Origin: Phormidium tenue FACHB-886
Lineage (GTDB): Bacteria; Cyanobacteriota; Cyanobacteriia; Elainellales; Elainellaceae
Length of the DNA: 64,000 nt
Reading direction: 5' to 3'
NCBI RefSeq assembly: GCF_014764505.1
Contig: NZ_JACXWX010000009.1
Coordinates: forward strand, 153,417-217,416
Shown here: positions 62,300 through 64,000 of the stretch, piece after piece
How positions within the stretch are numbered: the stretch's first letter is position 1
How the letters are laid out: every line of letters starts with the position of its first letter
Position numbers and translations under genes: made by a program
The notes under the pieces: generated by a model
The model's input: only the letters and a program-made list of their open reading frames with translations
The model's database searches: none
What the model was told of the DNA's origin: nothing

Positions 62300-62392
62300 T
62301 TAAATCAGCTTGGCTGCCCGTAGCCCAAAATACAGCCCCATGGCTGTACTAAACGCTATGCCTACCAGTACTAGATAATACACAATCGCCAT
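62300..62392 (-). CDS. petL: PetL-like cytochrome b6f subunit VI
   Basis: 30 residues, one membrane helix: MAIVYYLVLV, GIAFSTAMGL, then YFGLRAAKLI. Length, the N-terminal Met-hydrophobic start, the Gly in the helix and the basic RxAKLI end agree with cyanobacterial PetL proteins (30-32 residues, ending K-I/L-I/L). GGAG lies 8 bases before the ATG. PetL stabilises the dimer of the cytochrome b6f complex. It is easy to miss because it is so short. Other small photosynthetic subunits are possible but fit less well. Confidence 0.75.
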   Translation of the reverse strand: MAIVYYLVLVGIAFSTAMGLYFGLRAAKLI

Positions 62393-63151
62393 AGGTTACA
62401 CTCCACAAACTGCTTATAAATTTATTCAACCATCGTTCTGCCCCTGAATGGAACTATTTCACTGAAGACGGGTCAGATAATGCACAGAAGGCAATTCTTT
62501 TGAATGTTTTGAATGAGTCCAGCCTTTGACCAAGGCATGTTTTTAGCAATGTTTGCAGCGATGTTTGCAGTGTTAGCTTTTCCGGCTCTACCTCAGACAG
62601 GCTTGATTTAGACCCAAGCAACGCCTATCTGCAGTCTCTCTTCTGTAGTATCAAAGAGTATCAAGGGTGAAGTTTGGCAAATTCCATGGAATGCGATAAA
62701 CTGTATCACTTTGGCACAGTTTGCGTAGTCGATGTGTTTTCAATGACACCCATACGACGGTTGCTTATAACGTCAATTTGTGTAAATCTTGCTTTGCTAG
62801 TTTTTGCAGTTTTCGACAGAATTGTGGTGAGAATTGCGCTTTTTAGCCATTTCAGCAACGATCTACCTACAGATGAGGTTTAGCAAAGGTTTGGAGTATA
62901 GCAGGGCAAGCAGTAGCGGCGATCGTACTGAAGGGCAGTTACAGTTAAGCGCAGAGTCGTTTGGACCAGAGCCGTTCAGATTAGAGCTATTAAAACAGAT
63001 ACAGCTCAGCAGACGCACTGGCTCAGTCGATCGCGGCTCTTTAGCGCCTCTCACTGTAAGCAACTCTTGAATCGTTGCAGCATGATTCATTCACCCGATT
63101 GAAGTTTTCTTGGATTCGACGCCCGTTGTTAATAGGAGTCTCTAATTCTTT
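62393..63151. other. Intergenic region with weak small open frames
   Basis: About 760 bases. A hydrophobic 32-codon frame at 62513-62611 (plus; contains MFLAMFAAMFAVLAF) has no ribosome binding site. A frame ending at 62883 begins only at a TTG or an unsupported ATG and contains a possible membrane helix. A minus-strand frame at 62863-63090 has no family. None is called as a gene. The petL promoter is in the first 100 bases, the tic22 promoter in the last 100. Confidence 0.35.
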
Positions 63152-63997
63152 ATGAAGTCAGTCATTCGTTTAGCAACCACCTTTGGTTTAGCAGGAAGCA
63201 TCCTGATCAGTGCGCTGTTTGCAGGCGCAACCCGCGTCATGGCGCTTTCGCAAGAGCAGGTGATGGCGCGCCTTGAAACCGTTCCCGTCTTTACATTAAT
63301 GAACCAGCAGGGCGGTATTCTGCTGGCAACGCCCACTCAAGGCGAAACCCAAACGCCGATCGCCGGGATTTTCATGGACGCCCAAGATGCCCAAGGCTTC
63401 TTGGATAGACTCAAGCAAGACAGCCCAGAAGCAGCAAATGGCGCACAGGTCGTTCCCATTTCTCTAGCAAAGGTCTATCAGCTTTCTCAAGAGAAGAAAG
63501 ACGAAGTGCAATTTGTCTACATTCCCAGAGACCAACAGGTGCAAGCCGCTCAAGCCGTGCTGCAGCAGAACGGGCAAGAGAACAACCCGTTTCAGGGCGT
63601 ACCGCTGTTCACCGCTCGATCGAGCGATGAAGATGGTGCATACCTGACGATTCAGCAGGGCGAACGGCAGGTTGTGCCAATGTTCTTCGATCGCCAGGAG
63701 CTACAAGCTGTACTCGATCGGCTCAAAGAAGTCCAGCCAGAACTGGCAGAAAAGATGTCCATTCAGGTCATCAACCTGGAAGGCTTGATTTCTACCCTGC
63801 AGTCAAGCAATAACGAAGATCTAACTCAGATTCAGCTCGACCCGGCTGATGCTAGCATTCAGTTCGTTCGTAACTTCCAGCAGGCGAATCCCAACCTGGG
63901 GCAGCAAAACCAAAATCAGCAGCCTCAGAACCAAGCGCAGCAGCGTAATCAAAACCAGCAGCCTAGCCAGCAGCCTAGCCAGCAGCCCAACCAGTAG
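63152..63997 (+). CDS. Tic22-family periplasmic protein with Gln-rich tail
   Basis: 281 residues. A signal peptide lies at 1-30 (LATTFGLAGSILISALFAGA), then two copies of the Tic22 fold: VPVFTLMNQQGGILLATPTQ (about 43-62) and VPLFTARSSDEDGAYLTIQQ (about 149-168), each followed by a beta-helix and an LDRL helix. Residues 248-281 are low-complexity Gln/Asn/Pro repeats with a 12-base DNA unit (63956 onward). Cyanobacterial Tic22 is a periplasmic chaperone for outer-membrane protein assembly. The tail looks recent and expandable. It ends 3 bases before the window edge. Confidence 0.88.
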   Translation: MKSVIRLATTFGLAGSILISALFAGATRVMALSQEQVMARLETVPVFTLMNQQGGILLATPTQGETQTPIAGIFMDAQDAQGFLDRLKQDSPEAANGAQVVPISLAKVYQLSQEKKDEVQFVYIPRDQQVQAAQAVLQQNGQENNPFQGVPLFTARSSDEDGAYLTIQQGERQVVPMFFDRQELQAVLDRLKEVQPELAEKMSIQVINLEGLISTLQSSNNEDLTQIQLDPADASIQFVRNFQQANPNLGQQNQNQQPQNQAQQRNQNQQPSQQPSQQPNQ

Positions 63998-64000
63998 CCC

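Noticed and set aside
62513..62611. Hydrophobic 32-codon frame as a photosystem small subunit
   Set aside because: No Shine-Dalgarno, repetitive MFxAM codons, and no match to the known PsaM, PsbM, PsbT, PsbX or PetM patterns.
62863..63090. Minus-strand 75-codon frame upstream of tic22
   Set aside because: No ribosome binding site, no recognisable domain, and it covers the likely tic22 promoter.

Overview
The window is chromosomal DNA of a cyanobacterium, probably a filamentous Leptolyngbya-like form, although the genus cannot be fixed from sequence alone. The palindrome GCGATCGC (HIP1), a cyanobacterial hallmark, recurs throughout. Several genes are specific to oxygenic phototrophs: phytoene desaturase and phytoene synthase (51496-54014), a gamma-tocopherol methyltransferase (43075-43944), a CpcS/CpeS-type bilin lyase (56608-57246), a CRR7 NDH-1 factor (37402-37659), a CCB-type cytochrome b6 maturation factor (29156-29845), a 30-residue PetL-like cytochrome b6f subunit (62300-62392), a Tic22 homologue (63152-63997) and an ARC6/Ftn2/ZipN division protein (33104-35410). 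No rRNA, tRNA, CRISPR array, prophage or intact insertion sequence was seen.

Layout. 1-6000: an amidase cut by the window edge, a Trypco1-family protein beside an unusual SSB-like protein, a PepSY membrane protein, an AlkA-type glycosylase and a secreted RTX repeat protein, followed by a decayed IS1-type transposase. 6000-20000: central metabolism (pta, glgP, pgk) mixed with universal stress protein, ankyrin, SPOR and small membrane genes, plus an aldo/keto reductase destroyed by an internal deletion. 20000-36000: dciA, a lone MBOAT acyltransferase, a two-frame Hsp70-like locus, a TonB-like protein, DUF456, CCB, a PBP4-type DD-carboxypeptidase, a Usp, an AEC transporter and zipN. 36000-48300: pdhA, crr7, an RDD/membrane/SpoIIM group, ndk, tocopherol methyltransferase, an Asp/Asn hydroxylase-like gene, ktrB-ktrA and anmK. 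48300-64000: a DUF4394 protein, SpoIID, carotenoid genes, NIL, a solute-binding lipoprotein, the bilin lyase, a cobT-like gene with DUF2232, a B12-binding radical SAM protein, petL and tic22.

Most genes are monocistronic or in pairs, with strong inverted repeats between convergent neighbours. Plausible operons are ktrB-ktrA-anmK, DUF2232 followed by the cobT-like gene, and CCB followed by DUF456. Several starts are better placed inside the longest open frame because a ribosome binding site precedes an internal codon (pta, zipN, the 42211 gene, the Usp at 31360). Non-ATG starts are common (pgk GTG, ndk TTG, dacB GTG).

The most striking object is the locus at 22550-26889. An 892-codon acidic, coiled-coil ORF ends immediately after a run of eleven A residues. 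The -1 frame continues without a stop through about 96 codons of the same acidic linker into an Hsp70-type ATPase domain that has no ATG or GTG start of its own. This is either a programmed -1 frameshift or transcriptional slippage making a fusion of about 1446 residues, or a homopolymer error. Other items worth attention are two families of diverged intergenic repeats (14339/41426 and 15298/54517), a tandem repeat inside the cobT-like gene, a perfect 44-bp duplication in the zipN linker, and the Trypco1/SSB pair.
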